A DNA stretch of 64,000 nt. It comes from JACVRW01 sp963808545 (GTDB taxonomy: Bacteria > Actinomycetota > Thermoleophilia > Solirubrobacterales > Thermoleophilaceae). Where the stretch lies: the NCBI GenBank assembly GCA_963808545.1, contig CAWEGB010000007.1, forward strand, positions 124,001 through 188,000. The letters run 5' to 3'. Position 1 is the stretch's first letter. Each line of letters starts with the position of its first letter. The translations under genes and the position numbers were made by a program. This document shows positions 1 to 7,983 of the stretch, one piece after another. The notes below the pieces were generated by a model. The model did no database searches and had not been told where the DNA came from. It was given only the letters and a program-made list of their open reading frames with translations.

Positions 1-299
1 TGGACGTTGGCCCAGAGGATCTTCGTGCCGTTGGAGGCCAGCACGATGCCCCCGTCCATCTTGGCGAGCTGGTAGAGCAGAGCAGGGGTGTAGTCCACTT
101 CGAGCTTCACCCCACCGGACAGCAGGAAGCTGAGCTCCTCCGACTCCCCGATGCAGATCAGGGCGCCGGTCCGGCCCTGGACGATCTGGTCTAGGCCCTC
201 CCTTACGGCAGTGCCCGGCGCCACCATCTCCAGGGCCCGGACGAGCCTGGGTTCCTGCCGTGCCTCGAGCTCTGAAACGTCGTCTCCGGCATACGGCAT
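1..299 (-). CDS. disA: DNA integrity scanning diadenylate cyclase DisA (N-terminal part, runs off window)
   Basis: This is the 5' end of a gene whose 3' part lies left of base 1; about 99 residues are visible, starting at ATG 297-299. The translation has the DisA N-terminal pattern: G-T-A-V-R-E-G-L followed by G-R-T-G-A-L-I, then S-G-G-V and A-K-M-D-G-G-I-V-L. The last block is the D-G-(A/G) motif of the diadenylate cyclase (DAC) domain. The family condenses two ATP into cyclic di-AMP and scans DNA for branched structures. In many actinobacteria disA follows radA directly, but here radA lies 12 kb away. The second catalytic motif (RHR) and the DNA-binding C-terminus are outside the window. 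Confidence 0.88.
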   Translation of the reverse strand, partial: MPYAGDDVSELEARQEPRLVRALEMVAPGTAVREGLDQIVQGRTGALICIGESEELSFLLSGGVKLEVDYTPALLYQLAKMDGGIVLASNGTKILWANV

Positions 300-367
300 G
301 ACCCGTGATTCTACGTGAATCTCGTGAAGGTCACGTTATCGCCGTCGTTTTGCAGCCCTTTTCAGTC

Positions 368-1153
368 CTATCGGACCCTGAAGACCCTGTACATCCCGAG
401 CTGGTTGTGCTCACCGAAGAAGCACACGAACGCGTATCGCCCCCGGCGCGGGAAACGCACCGCATTGTCGTTGGTCGTGCCGGGGCTGATCAGGCTCTGG
501 AGCGAGAAGGGCGGCCCGGCCACGGTCCGCCCGAGCAGGCGGTCGCTGCCGCCGCCGCCGAAGGCGCGGGCGACCTGCCTGTTCGTGACGCCCGGCTGCA
601 GCGGGAAGCCGAGGGCGAAGTGGTAGGCGGCGCCCTGGTTCTGCACCCGGATGAAACCGTTGCGCGGCAACGTCTTGGGACCGCGGAAGCCGTAGTCGAC
701 CATCCTCACCCGCGCGTCGGGCCTTGGGGCGGTCGCGCCGCTGTCGGCGCCGGTCGTGAACGTCGTGACGGCCGAGCGGCGCCCGGCGATCGAGAGTGCC
801 ACGTAGGTGATGTTCGGCCGGAGATCGACCGTGAGCGCGCGCGGCGGCGCAGCGCCGGCCTCGAGGAAGACCAGGGCCAGCGCCTCGTCCGGGCTGCCCC
901 TGAGCGCTCGGCTCAGCTCGTCCACGCTGACCCCGGGTCGCAGGGTGGCCAGGTAGGCCTCGATGTCGCCCCCGCCGGTGCGGCTGAACTCGAAGCGCGT
1001 GGGACCCGCGGCGATGGGGCCGGCGGGCGTGACGCTGATCGCCCCGCGGCTGGCCGTGACCTCCACGGTCGGAACCGGCGCCTGTGCCGTGGCCGCCGTG
1101 GCCAGCACACCCACCAGGACGGCAACGACAACTCCCCACCTGACGAACCGCAT
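368..1153 (-). CDS. secreted protein with a cupredoxin-like C-terminus
   Basis: 261 residues. A cleavable-looking signal peptide covers about residues 1-24 (hydrophobic V-V-V-A-V-L-V-G-V-L, then A-T-A-Q-A). The middle part has no family I recognise. The C-terminus reads F-V-C-F-F-G-E-H-N-Q-L-G-M, a Cys-x4-His-x4-Met spacing like the copper ligand loop of type 1 blue-copper proteins. An upstream A-Y-H-F-A-L-G-F could supply the second histidine. I infer an exported cupredoxin fold that may carry electrons or bind copper. It lies 51 bases downstream of mgsC1 on the same strand and may be the last gene of that operon. The function is not established; a non-metal beta-sandwich protein is the main alternative. 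Confidence 0.6.
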   Translation of the reverse strand: MRFVRWGVVVAVLVGVLATAATAQAPVPTVEVTASRGAISVTPAGPIAAGPTRFEFSRTGGGDIEAYLATLRPGVSVDELSRALRGSPDEALALVFLEAGAAPPRALTVDLRPNITYVALSIAGRRSAVTTFTTGADSGATAPRPDARVRMVDYGFRGPKTLPRNGFIRVQNQGAAYHFALGFPLQPGVTNRQVARAFGGGGSDRLLGRTVAGPPFSLQSLISPGTTNDNAVRFPRRGRYAFVCFFGEHNQLGMYRVFRVR

Positions 1154-1204
1154 GATCGACCTCCCAGTCCGAACGAACCCCTGTGGGGTGACCCTCTCCG
1201 ATCC

Positions 1205-2524
1205 TCAGGTCGGAGTCAAGCCCGGAATCCAGCTCGTTCCGGCCAGCGGCACCCGGGCCATCGCGGCGGCCTCGAGCGTGAGCGCCACCAGGTCCTCGGG
1301 CTCGAGGTTGTGCAGGTGCGACTTGCCGCACCCGCGGGCCAGCGTCTGGGCCTCCAGGGTCATCGTGCGCAGGTAGTTGGCCAGTCGCCGGCCGCCCAGC
1401 TCCGGGTCGAAGCGCGCCGCCAGCTCGTCGTCCTGGGTGGAGATGCCGGCAGGGTCGCGGCCCTCGTGCCAATCGTCGTAGAAGCCGGCGTCGCTGCCGA
1501 TGGCCTCGTACTCCTCCCGGTGCTCGGGCGAGTTGTCGCCCAGCGCGATCAATGCCGCCACACCAATGGAGACGGCGTCGGCGCCGAGCGCCAGCGCCTT
1601 GGCCACGTCGGCCCCGTTGCGGATCCCGCCCGAGACCACCAGCTGGACCTTGCGGTGGACGCCCAGCTCGAGCAGGGCGTCCACCGCGGGGCGGATCGCC
1701 GCCAGCGTGGGGATGCCGACGTGCTCGATGAAGACCTCCTGCGTGGCCGCGGTGCCGCCCTGCATGCCGTCGAGCACCACCACGTCGGCCCCGGCCTTGA
1801 CCGCCAGCGCGGTGTCGTAGTAGGGCCTGGTGGCGCCCACCTTGATGAAGATCGGCTTCTCCCAGTCCGTGATCTCGCGCAGCTCGCCGATCTTGATCTC
1901 GAGATCGTCGGGGCCGGTCCAGTCCGGATGGCGGCAGGCGCTGCGCTGGTCGATGCCCTTGGGCAGGTCGCGCATCTCGGCCACGCGGTCGGAGATCTTC
2001 TGGCCGAGCAGCATGCCGCCCCCGCCGGGCTTGGCCCCTTGGCCCACCACGACCTCGATGGCGTCGGCCTTGCGCAGGTCGTCCGGGTTCATGCCGTAGC
2101 GCGAGGGCAGCAGCTGGTAGACCAGCAGCTCAGAGTGCTCGCGCTCCTCGGGCGTCATGCCGCCGTCGCCGGTGGTGGTGGTCGTGCCCACGGCGCTGGC
2201 GCCGTTGCCGAGCGCTTCCTTGGCCTGCGCCGACAGCGCACCGAAGCTCATCCCGGCGATGGTGATCGGGATCTTCAGCTGGAGGGGCTTGGAAGCGTGC
2301 CGGTCACCCAGCACGACATCGGTGTCGCAGCGCTCGCGGTAGCCCTCCAGGGGGTAGCGCGACATGCTCGCGCCGAGGAACAGCAGGTCGTCGAAGTGCG
2401 GCACGTGCCGCTTGGCCCCGAAGCCGCGGATGTCGTAGATGCCCTCGCGCGCCGCGCGCTGGATCTCGTGGATCGTGTTGCGGTCGAACAGCGCGGACTC
2501 GCGCAGACCCGCTCGTGCGGCCAC
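1205..2524 (-). CDS. glutamate-synthase-like FMN subunit, MgsC/GlxD type, lacking cluster cysteines (module 1)
   Basis: 439 residues. This is the FMN-binding (beta/alpha)8 glutamate synthase domain: I-T-I-A-G-M-S-F-G-A-L-S, H-P-D-W-T-G-P-D-D-L, V-V-L-D-G-M-Q-G-G-T-A and V-V-S-G-G-I-R-N-G-A-D. In the N-methylglutamate pathway the homologue MgsC (GltB2-like) is the synthase subunit that makes N-methylglutamate. The normal GOGAT/MgsC [3Fe-4S] cysteine loop is replaced here by F-Y-D-D-W-H-E-G-R-D-P-A (residues 348-359). All three cysteines found in the paralogue at 33456-34886 are missing. The gene follows mgsB1 with one base between them. It could act on a different amine, or without an iron-sulfur relay. 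A generic FMN glutamate synthase remains possible. Confidence 0.8.
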   Translation of the reverse strand: MAARAGLRESALFDRNTIHEIQRAAREGIYDIRGFGAKRHVPHFDDLLFLGASMSRYPLEGYRERCDTDVVLGDRHASKPLQLKIPITIAGMSFGALSAQAKEALGNGASAVGTTTTTGDGGMTPEEREHSELLVYQLLPSRYGMNPDDLRKADAIEVVVGQGAKPGGGGMLLGQKISDRVAEMRDLPKGIDQRSACRHPDWTGPDDLEIKIGELREITDWEKPIFIKVGATRPYYDTALAVKAGADVVVLDGMQGGTAATQEVFIEHVGIPTLAAIRPAVDALLELGVHRKVQLVVSGGIRNGADVAKALALGADAVSIGVAALIALGDNSPEHREEYEAIGSDAGFYDDWHEGRDPAGISTQDDELAARFDPELGGRRLANYLRTMTLEAQTLARGCGKSHLHNLEPEDLVALTLEAAAMARVPLAGTSWIPGLTPT

Positions 2525-2525
2525 G

Positions 2526-3230
2526 TCAGTACTCCCCCGCGTGATCGATGTCGAAGTTGTAGAGGCGGCGGGCGGAGCCGTAGCGGCGGAAGTCCGACGG
2601 CGACAGGCCGCTCACGCCGCCGGCGTCGAGCAGCTCGCCGAGCTCGGCTTCGTGTTCGGCGCGCATCTCCTTCAGTACGCAGTCGGCGCCGAGTCCGGCC
2701 ACGTCGCCGCGCACGTACAGCCGGGCCTCGTACAGGGAGTCCCCGAGCGCGTCACCGGCGTCACCGCAGACCACGAGGCGGCCCTTCTGGGCCATGAAGG
2801 CGCTCATGTGACCGACGGAACCGTGCACCACGATGTCCACGCCCTTCATCGAGATCCCGCACCGCGCTGAGGCGTCGCCCTCGATCACGAGCAGGCCGCC
2901 GCGGCCGGTGGCCCCGGCCGATTGGCTCGCGTTGCCCTCCACCAGCACCGAGCCGGACATGATGTTCTCGGCCACGCCGACGCCGCAGTTGCCCTGCACG
3001 CGGACCGAGGCCTGCTGGTTCATGCCCGCGCAGTAGTAGCCCACGTGGCCGGCGATCTCGACCTCCACGGGCGCGTCGATCCCGACGGCCACCGCATGGG
3101 CTCCGCGTGGGTTGAGCACCCGCCAGCGGCCCGACACGCCCTTCTGGTGGAGGGCGGCGTTGAGCTCTCGCAGCGGGGTGCTCGCCAGATCGATCTCGCG
3201 GATCGCGGGCGCGCTCTCCACCGCCGTCAC
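2526..3230 (-). CDS. GltB C-terminal (GXGXG beta-helix) protein, MgsB/GlxC type (module 1)
   Basis: 234 residues, starting at GTG 3230. That start overlaps the mgsA1 stop by four bases (GTGA). The protein has the repeated glycine pattern of the glutamate synthase C-terminal right-handed beta-helix: V-A-E-N-I-M-S-G-S-V, G-R-G-G-L-L-V-I-E-G-D and G-D-A-L-G-D-S-L-Y. It ends in a Y-N-F-D segment also seen in the second paralogue. In the split glutamate synthases of the N-methylglutamate pathway this domain is a separate subunit (MgsB) joining amidotransferase and FMN subunits. Stop and start codons here are coupled to both neighbours, so the three subunits are probably made together. Confidence 0.8.
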   Translation of the reverse strand: MTAVESAPAIREIDLASTPLRELNAALHQKGVSGRWRVLNPRGAHAVAVGIDAPVEVEIAGHVGYYCAGMNQQASVRVQGNCGVGVAENIMSGSVLVEGNASQSAGATGRGGLLVIEGDASARCGISMKGVDIVVHGSVGHMSAFMAQKGRLVVCGDAGDALGDSLYEARLYVRGDVAGLGADCVLKEMRAEHEAELGELLDAGGVSGLSPSDFRRYGSARRLYNFDIDHAGEY

Positions 3231-4132
3231 GAGACCCGCTCGCGCTCCCAGCTGTAGACCCGGCCGGGCTCGGGCTCCCACATGCGGGCCGTGTCCGCGC
3301 CCGGGAGCGTCGCGATCGCGCGGTACTCGGAGGCCATCGCCACCCACCCGTCGGTCTCGGCCATCACCGCCGGCTTGCAGGCGATCGGGTCGCGCAGCAC
3401 CGCGAACCCGTCGACCGTGCCCACGGCGAAGGTGTAGAAGCCGTCGAGGTCCTCGAGGCAGCCCTCCAGCGCCTCGGCCAGAGTCGCCCCCTCCCGCAGG
3501 CGCCAGGTGAGATAGCCCGCCGCCACCTCGGAGTCGTTCTCGGTCTGAAACTCGATGCCCTCCGCGCGCAGGCGCTCGCGCAGGCGGTTGTGGTTGGACA
3601 GCGAGCCGTTGTGGACCAGGCACAGGTCGAGGCCGGTGGAGAAGGGATGTGAGCCGTCGGTGGTGACCTTCGACTCGGTGGCCATCCGCGTGTGGCCGAG
3701 GGCGTGGCTGCCGCTGAGCTCGGCGAAGGCGAAGCGCTCGAGGAACTGCGCGGGGTGACCGGCCTCCTTGTAGATCTCGATCGCCTCCCCGGCGCTCATC
3801 ACCCGCAGCTCCGGGTAGCGCTCCCGCAGCCAGGACACCGCGCCCGGGGCATCGGTGTCGACCGTGATCACGGCGTGGCTGGCGCGGACCTCGGGCTCGC
3901 CCGCGCCGAACGCCTCGGCCAGGGCGTCGCGGAGGCCGGTCCAGTCGTACCCCGGCGTGGGCGTGTGCAGCGTGACCTTGCACGCCCCGGCCGGGGCGGG
4001 GTCACGATATATGGCCACGCCGGCGCTGTCGGGACCGCGGTCGCCGAGCTGCAGGAGCATGTCACCGAGGTGACGCCCCAGGCTGTCGCTCACCGGCGAC
4101 GACTTGGAGAAGAGGCCTGCTATTCCGCACAT
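3227..4132 (-). CDS. class II glutamine amidotransferase subunit, MgsA/GlxB type (module 1)
   Basis: 301 residues. I chose ATG 4132 because it gives M-C-G-I-A-G-L, placing the nucleophilic Cys at position 2 as in all class II (Ntn) glutamine amidotransferases. An in-frame upstream start would bury that Cys and block autoprocessing. Further family motifs are G-H-T-R-M-A-T-E-S, L-V-H-N-G-S-L-S-N and T-E-N-D-S-E-V. In mgs clusters this subunit releases the amine from gamma-glutamyl amides, such as gamma-glutamylmethylamide, for the synthase. It is the first gene of a leftward operon and is divergent from gmaS1 at 4254. The 121-base gap between them is presumably a two-way promoter. Confidence 0.85.
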   Translation of the reverse strand: MCGIAGLFSKSSPVSDSLGRHLGDMLLQLGDRGPDSAGVAIYRDPAPAGACKVTLHTPTPGYDWTGLRDALAEAFGAGEPEVRASHAVITVDTDAPGAVSWLRERYPELRVMSAGEAIEIYKEAGHPAQFLERFAFAELSGSHALGHTRMATESKVTTDGSHPFSTGLDLCLVHNGSLSNHNRLRERLRAEGIEFQTENDSEVAAGYLTWRLREGATLAEALEGCLEDLDGFYTFAVGTVDGFAVLRDPIACKPAVMAETDGWVAMASEYRAIATLPGADTARMWEPEPGRVYSWERERVS

Positions 4133-4253
4133 GGACAACCGAGTGTAGGCAGGCGACAGACCCGGTCGTATGGGGTCGTGGCGCACAATTCGGCCCCCGG
4201 CTGTGTGGGCTCCTCACATTGGCCCGTCGCGGCCCAGGGGATAGTTTGCGCCC

Positions 4254-5630
4254 ATGAGCAAGCCATTCACCGCGCCCAGCTCGCGCGCGGACGTGGAGCG
4301 CCACATCCGTGAGAACGACGTGGAGTTCCTGTTCGCCCAGTTCGTCGACATGCACGGCAAGCCCAACGCCAAACTGGTGCCGACGCGACACCTCGACGGG
4401 CTGCTCGAGGACGGAGCGGGCTTCGCCGGCTTTGCCGCCGGCGCCATCGGCCAGCACCCCAACGACCCCGACATCGCGGCCATACCGGACGTGCGCTCCT
4501 ACACGCCGCTGCCGTGGAAGCCGGGCGTGGCCCGCGTGGCCTGCGACGTGACCGTCGAGGGCGAGCCCTGGCTCTATTGCCCACGCACGATCCTGCGCAA
4601 CCAGCTCGAGCGGGCCCGGGAGCTCGGCTACGAGTTCATGCTCGGCGCCGAGCTCGAGTACTTCCTGGTCAAGCTCGGCGACGACGGCAAGATCGAGCTG
4701 GCCGACCCGCTCGACACCCTCGACCAGCCCTGTTACGACATGCGCGCGCTCACCCGCAATCTCGACTTCGTGTCGCAGGTCTCGCGCTACGTGACCGATC
4801 TCGGCTGGGACAACTACGCCACCGACCACGAGGACGCCAACGGCCAGTTCGAGCAGAACTTCGAGTTCGCCGACGCGCTCACCACCTGCGACCGCTCGAT
4901 CTTCTTCCGCTACATGGTGGAGTCGCTGGCCCAGGAGCGCGGCCTGATCGCCACCTTCATGCCCAAGCCGTTCGGCCATCTCACAGGCAACGGCTGCCAC
5001 TTCCACATGAGCCTGTGGCGCGACGGCAAGAACGTGTTCGAGCGTGACCCGAGCGACGACCCGCGCGGGCTCGGGCTGTCCGACGACGCCTATCACTTCA
5101 TCGGCGGCCTCAAGGCCCACGCAAAGGCCTACATCGCCATCACCGCGCCGACCGTCAGCTCGTACAAGCGCCTCGTGGTGGGCACGCGCAGCGGCTCCAG
5201 CTGGGCGCCCGTGTTCGTGAGCTACGGCTACAACAACCGCACGCAGATGCTGCGGGTGCCGGCCCCGGGCCGCGTGGAGGACCGCACGGTGGACGGCTCC
5301 TGCAACCCCTATCTCGCCGCGGCCGCGGTGCTGGCCGCCGGCCTCGACGGCATCGAGCGCGGCACCGATCCCGGCGACCCCACCACCGAGCTCAACCTGC
5401 ACGAGCTGACCGACGAGCGCCGCCGCGAGCTCGGGGTGGAGCTGCTGCCGGCCAACCTGCTCGACGCCACCCGTGAGCTCGAGGGCTGTCAGGTGCTGCG
5501 CAAGGCCCTGGGCAACACCGGGCGCGAGGACTACGTCGACTACTTCGTGAAGATCAAGCGCGAGGAGTTCGACGAGTGGCACAACCAGGTCACCCAGTGG
5601 GAGGTCGACCGCTACCTGCAGCTCTTCTGA
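4254..5630 (+). CDS. glutamine-synthetase-like ligase, GlnT/GmaS type (module 1)
   Basis: 458 residues with the glutamine synthetase fold: E-x-E metal motif in G-A-E-L-E-Y-F, D-H-E-D-A-N-G-Q-F-E-Q-N, N-G-C-H-F-H-M-S, N-N-R-T-Q-M-L-R-V and C-N-P-Y-L-A-A-A-A. The sequence is the type called GlnT or GlnA III, to which gamma-glutamylmethylamide synthetase (GmaS) belongs. GmaS ligates methylamine to glutamate at the expense of ATP. The divergent split glutamate synthase genes directly upstream support a GmaS or related glutamyl-amide role over ammonia assimilation. No adenylylation-type GlnA I signature was seen. The substrate cannot be fixed from sequence; ethylamine, isopropylamine or a polyamine are alternatives. 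Confidence 0.82.
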   Translation: MSKPFTAPSSRADVERHIRENDVEFLFAQFVDMHGKPNAKLVPTRHLDGLLEDGAGFAGFAAGAIGQHPNDPDIAAIPDVRSYTPLPWKPGVARVACDVTVEGEPWLYCPRTILRNQLERARELGYEFMLGAELEYFLVKLGDDGKIELADPLDTLDQPCYDMRALTRNLDFVSQVSRYVTDLGWDNYATDHEDANGQFEQNFEFADALTTCDRSIFFRYMVESLAQERGLIATFMPKPFGHLTGNGCHFHMSLWRDGKNVFERDPSDDPRGLGLSDDAYHFIGGLKAHAKAYIAITAPTVSSYKRLVVGTRSGSSWAPVFVSYGYNNRTQMLRVPAPGRVEDRTVDGSCNPYLAAAAVLAAGLDGIERGTDPGDPTTELNLHELTDERRRELGVELLPANLLDATRELEGCQVLRKALGNTGREDYVDYFVKIKREEFDEWHNQVTQWEVDRYLQLF

Positions 5631-5811
5631 GCTGCCGCTGAACCAAAGCGCCCTCCGGCTGCGAAGCACCCGGGGAGATGGCCGCTCGTCTCCCCGCCCT
5701 GGTGCTGTTCGCCGCCCTCGTGGCCGCGCCGGTGCTCGCGCCGCCTGACGCCGGCGCCGCCACCACGCTCGGCTCGCCCGACCCCGGCCAGACCCCGGAT
5801 CGCTGTGACGG

Positions 5812-7068
5812 TCACGCTGAGGCAGCGGAACGGACGGATTCGGACCCTGACGGCGCGGGTTCAGGCTCGAGCAGCCCCAGCCGGCCGGCGAGCCAGCGAG
5901 CGGGCAGGGCCTGCACCAGCAGCGTGAGGACGATGGCCAGCGCCACGACGCTGGCGAAGACATCGTTGTAGGGCACTCCGAGGCCGGCCAGCACTCCCAC
6001 GAGGGCGGCGGGGATCACGCCGGTCTCGCGCGTCCAGCACAGAAAGGCGATCTCGTTGCGCTCCCAGGCTCCGCGACGATCGGGTAGCACGCAGGCCAGC
6101 ACGGTGAGTGGCCTGGCCACCAGAAGCAGGACGGCGAGCACGGCCAGCGCGGGCAGAAGGTTGTCGCCCAGCTCGGCGAACGGAATGTTGGCCCCGAGGA
6201 CCACGAACACGATCAGCGTGACCAGGTCGGACAGGTTGTAGGCGAACTCGCGCATCTCGATCTCGTGGGGGTCGTGCATGGCCAGCCCGAGGTTGTCCAT
6301 GTTGCCCACGATCAGGCCGGCCAGGAAGGCGCCCAGGTAGCCGCTGCCTCCGGCGGTGTCGAGCGAGAAGAAGCTGATCGTGACCACCGCCAGCACGGCG
6401 ATCGCCGCGCTCTCGCGCCAGATGCCGGCCCGGTGGCTCGAGATCGCGCCCGCGAGCACGATGCCGGCCACCACGCCGATCCCCGTGCTCACGGCGAGAT
6501 CGGCGGCGAACTCGCCCACCGGAGCGCCGATCGAGTTGTCGCCCGTGAGCACGATCCCGGCCAGGGCAAGGGCGAGGGCCGCGCCCGTCGGGTCGTTGAA
6601 CGCGGACTCGGCCACCACCGTCTGAGCGATCTTGGGCCGCACGCGCGACCTGATGAACAGCGGTATCAGGATCGCCGGGTCGGTGGGCGAGAGGATCGCT
6701 CCCACAAGCAGCGCCGCCGACCACGGGAGGTCGAAGACCAGGTAGGCAGCCGCGCCCACGATGAGGGTGGTGAGGATCACACCCGGCACCACGAGCAGGC
6801 CAAGCCCGACCCAGACCTTGCGCAGGACCGGCAGCGAGAGGTTGAGGCCGCCGTAGAACAGGATGATCGACACCCCGAGCGTGAACATCAGCTGCGCCCC
6901 GAGCGACTCGAACGGGACGTCCACTACATCGAGTGCCGACGGCCCCAGCGCGGCGCCGATGATCACCAGCATCAGGATCTCGGGCACCGGAACGAGCGAG
7001 GAGAGCAGCCGCGCCACCAGCGCGGCCATCAGCAGGAGGCTGAGCGTGAGCAGTACGTCGTCGGTCAC
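5812..7068 (-). CDS. NhaP/KefB-type cation:proton antiporter
   Basis: 418 residues, nearly all hydrophobic, with about 12 membrane segments. Family motifs are A-I-L-S-P-T-D-P-A and E-S-A-F-N-D-P-T-G, the latter matching the ion-binding N-D pair of the CPA1 branch. There is no C-terminal TrkA-N or TrkA-C domain. The family exchanges Na+ or K+ for H+ across the cytoplasmic membrane. The start is GTG 7068, overlapping the stop of the upstream sensor-like gene (GTGA), so the two are translated together. Its 3' end faces gmaS1 across 181 bases with no convincing gene. Confidence 0.88.
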   Translation of the reverse strand: MTDDVLLTLSLLLMAALVARLLSSLVPVPEILMLVIIGAALGPSALDVVDVPFESLGAQLMFTLGVSIILFYGGLNLSLPVLRKVWVGLGLLVVPGVILTTLIVGAAAYLVFDLPWSAALLVGAILSPTDPAILIPLFIRSRVRPKIAQTVVAESAFNDPTGAALALALAGIVLTGDNSIGAPVGEFAADLAVSTGIGVVAGIVLAGAISSHRAGIWRESAAIAVLAVVTISFFSLDTAGGSGYLGAFLAGLIVGNMDNLGLAMHDPHEIEMREFAYNLSDLVTLIVFVVLGANIPFAELGDNLLPALAVLAVLLLVARPLTVLACVLPDRRGAWERNEIAFLCWTRETGVIPAALVGVLAGLGVPYNDVFASVVALAIVLTLLVQALPARWLAGRLGLLEPEPAPSGSESVRSAASA

Positions 7069-7748
7069 GTACTCGGCTCTTGGCGGCTGCGCTCGCCTTC
7101 GAGCGCCAGCCGGGCGAGGTCGCTCGCGGTGAGTAGCAGCAGCACGATGACGATCGCCGCTCCCAAGCCCACCGCGATCAGCTGCTGACGGGCAGTGTCG
7201 CGCTCCTCGTCGAAGCCGGCCTCGGTGGCACCCTCCTCCCGCTCCTGGTAGCGAGCCAGCTGCTCGGCGGTACCCGCCGTGGCCTCGAAGTTCGCGATCT
7301 CCGGGCCCAGCAGGATGCGCTTGGTCACCGCCTGACGGCCGTCCTGCAGAGCCCGCCAGGCCACCTCGTCGAGACGCATGAAGTCGGCGAATTCGCTCTC
7401 GAGCTCGTCCAGCAGCGCGCGCTCGCGCGGACCGGTGAAGGCCTCCTCGGCCGCGCGCAGATCGCGCCGGAAATCGGTCACGGCGCTGTCGAAGCGCGGC
7501 CGGGAGAGCCCGTTGTCGTAGCCCCAGGCCGTCTGCCAGCCGTTCACGTCGGTCACGCCGAACTTGAGGTCGAGCGCGAGCGCGCGCCGCGCCGAGCGGT
7601 CCTGCACGTCGTCGAATCGGTCACCGAGCCGGTCCATGGCGTTGAGGGCCACGGCGATGGTCACGATCGGCCCCAGCACGGTGAGCAGGATGGCCAGGTA
7701 GAGCTTTGCCCTGATCGTCAAGGTGGGCCGCCCCGTGCGCCGTCGCAT
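7065..7748 (-). CDS. two-membrane-helix sensor-like protein without output domain
   Basis: 227 residues. An N-terminal basic stretch precedes a membrane helix at about 15-35. A roughly 150-residue extracytoplasmic helical domain follows, with W-Q-T-A-W-G-Y-D and R-A-L-L-D-E-L-E-S-E-F. A second helix lies near 190-210, with a short basic tail. This resembles the four-helix-bundle ligand domain of chemoreceptors and histidine kinases, but no HAMP, kinase or MCP signalling domain follows. It is translationally coupled to the antiporter, so it may regulate that transporter. The start, ATG 7748, is only two bases from a divergent small ORF. Function is inferred only. Confidence 0.6.
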   Translation of the reverse strand: MRRRTGRPTLTIRAKLYLAILLTVLGPIVTIAVALNAMDRLGDRFDDVQDRSARRALALDLKFGVTDVNGWQTAWGYDNGLSRPRFDSAVTDFRRDLRAAEEAFTGPRERALLDELESEFADFMRLDEVAWRALQDGRQAVTKRILLGPEIANFEATAGTAEQLARYQEREEGATEAGFDEERDTARQQLIAVGLGAAIVIVLLLLTASDLARLALEGERSRQEPST

Positions 7749-7750
7749 AT

Positions 7751-7978
7751 ATGGTGGCGCCCGTGCTGCTCTTCCTGATCACTCAGGACCTGCCGCTGAT
7801 CCTGCTGCTGGCGCTGCTGGCGCTCTGCTACCTCACGGCGATCGAGCTCGCCTCGGAAGACGACCCGATCATGATCAAGGCGTGGTGGGTGCTGCTCGTG
7901 TTCCTCACCAACGTGGTGGGCTATGTGGCCTTCAGGATCTGGCTGGCGGCTCGCCGGCGCCGGCGCACCAGCGCCTGA
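7751..7978 (+). CDS. small membrane protein
   Basis: 75 residues with two hydrophobic helices (about residues 3-30 and 44-66) and a basic R-R-R-R-R tail. The second helix, with W-W-V-L-L-V-F-L-T-N-V-V-G-Y, resembles the phospholipase D N-terminal membrane motif found in many short actinobacterial proteins. The ATG at 7751 nearly abuts the divergent gene at 7748; GTG 7763 is an alternative start and would leave some leader. It ends five bases before the convergent PucR-type gene. No function can be assigned. Confidence 0.5.
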   Translation: MVAPVLLFLITQDLPLILLLALLALCYLTAIELASEDDPIMIKAWWVLLVFLTNVVGYVAFRIWLAARRRRRTSA

Positions 7979-7983
7979 TCGGC

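Noticed and set aside
305..2797. Very long plus-strand frame of 830 codons opposite the first genes
   Set aside because: It is the antisense of three genes with clear motifs on the minus strand. Its composition (Arg, Gly, Ala, His rich) is typical of high-GC antisense frames.
4133..4253. CACAATTCGG in the mgsA1/gmaS1 gap as another copy of the 14-bp motif
   Set aside because: It lacks one base of the core and has no symmetric arm, so it does not match the other sites.
5678..5971. 97-residue plus-strand ORF with a signal-peptide-like start after gmaS1
   Set aside because: Only the first 25 residues look real. The rest overlaps the antiporter gene in antisense and has shadow-like composition. 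It may be a 5' remnant of a secreted protein, but it is not supportable as a gene. The 181-base gap otherwise shows nothing.
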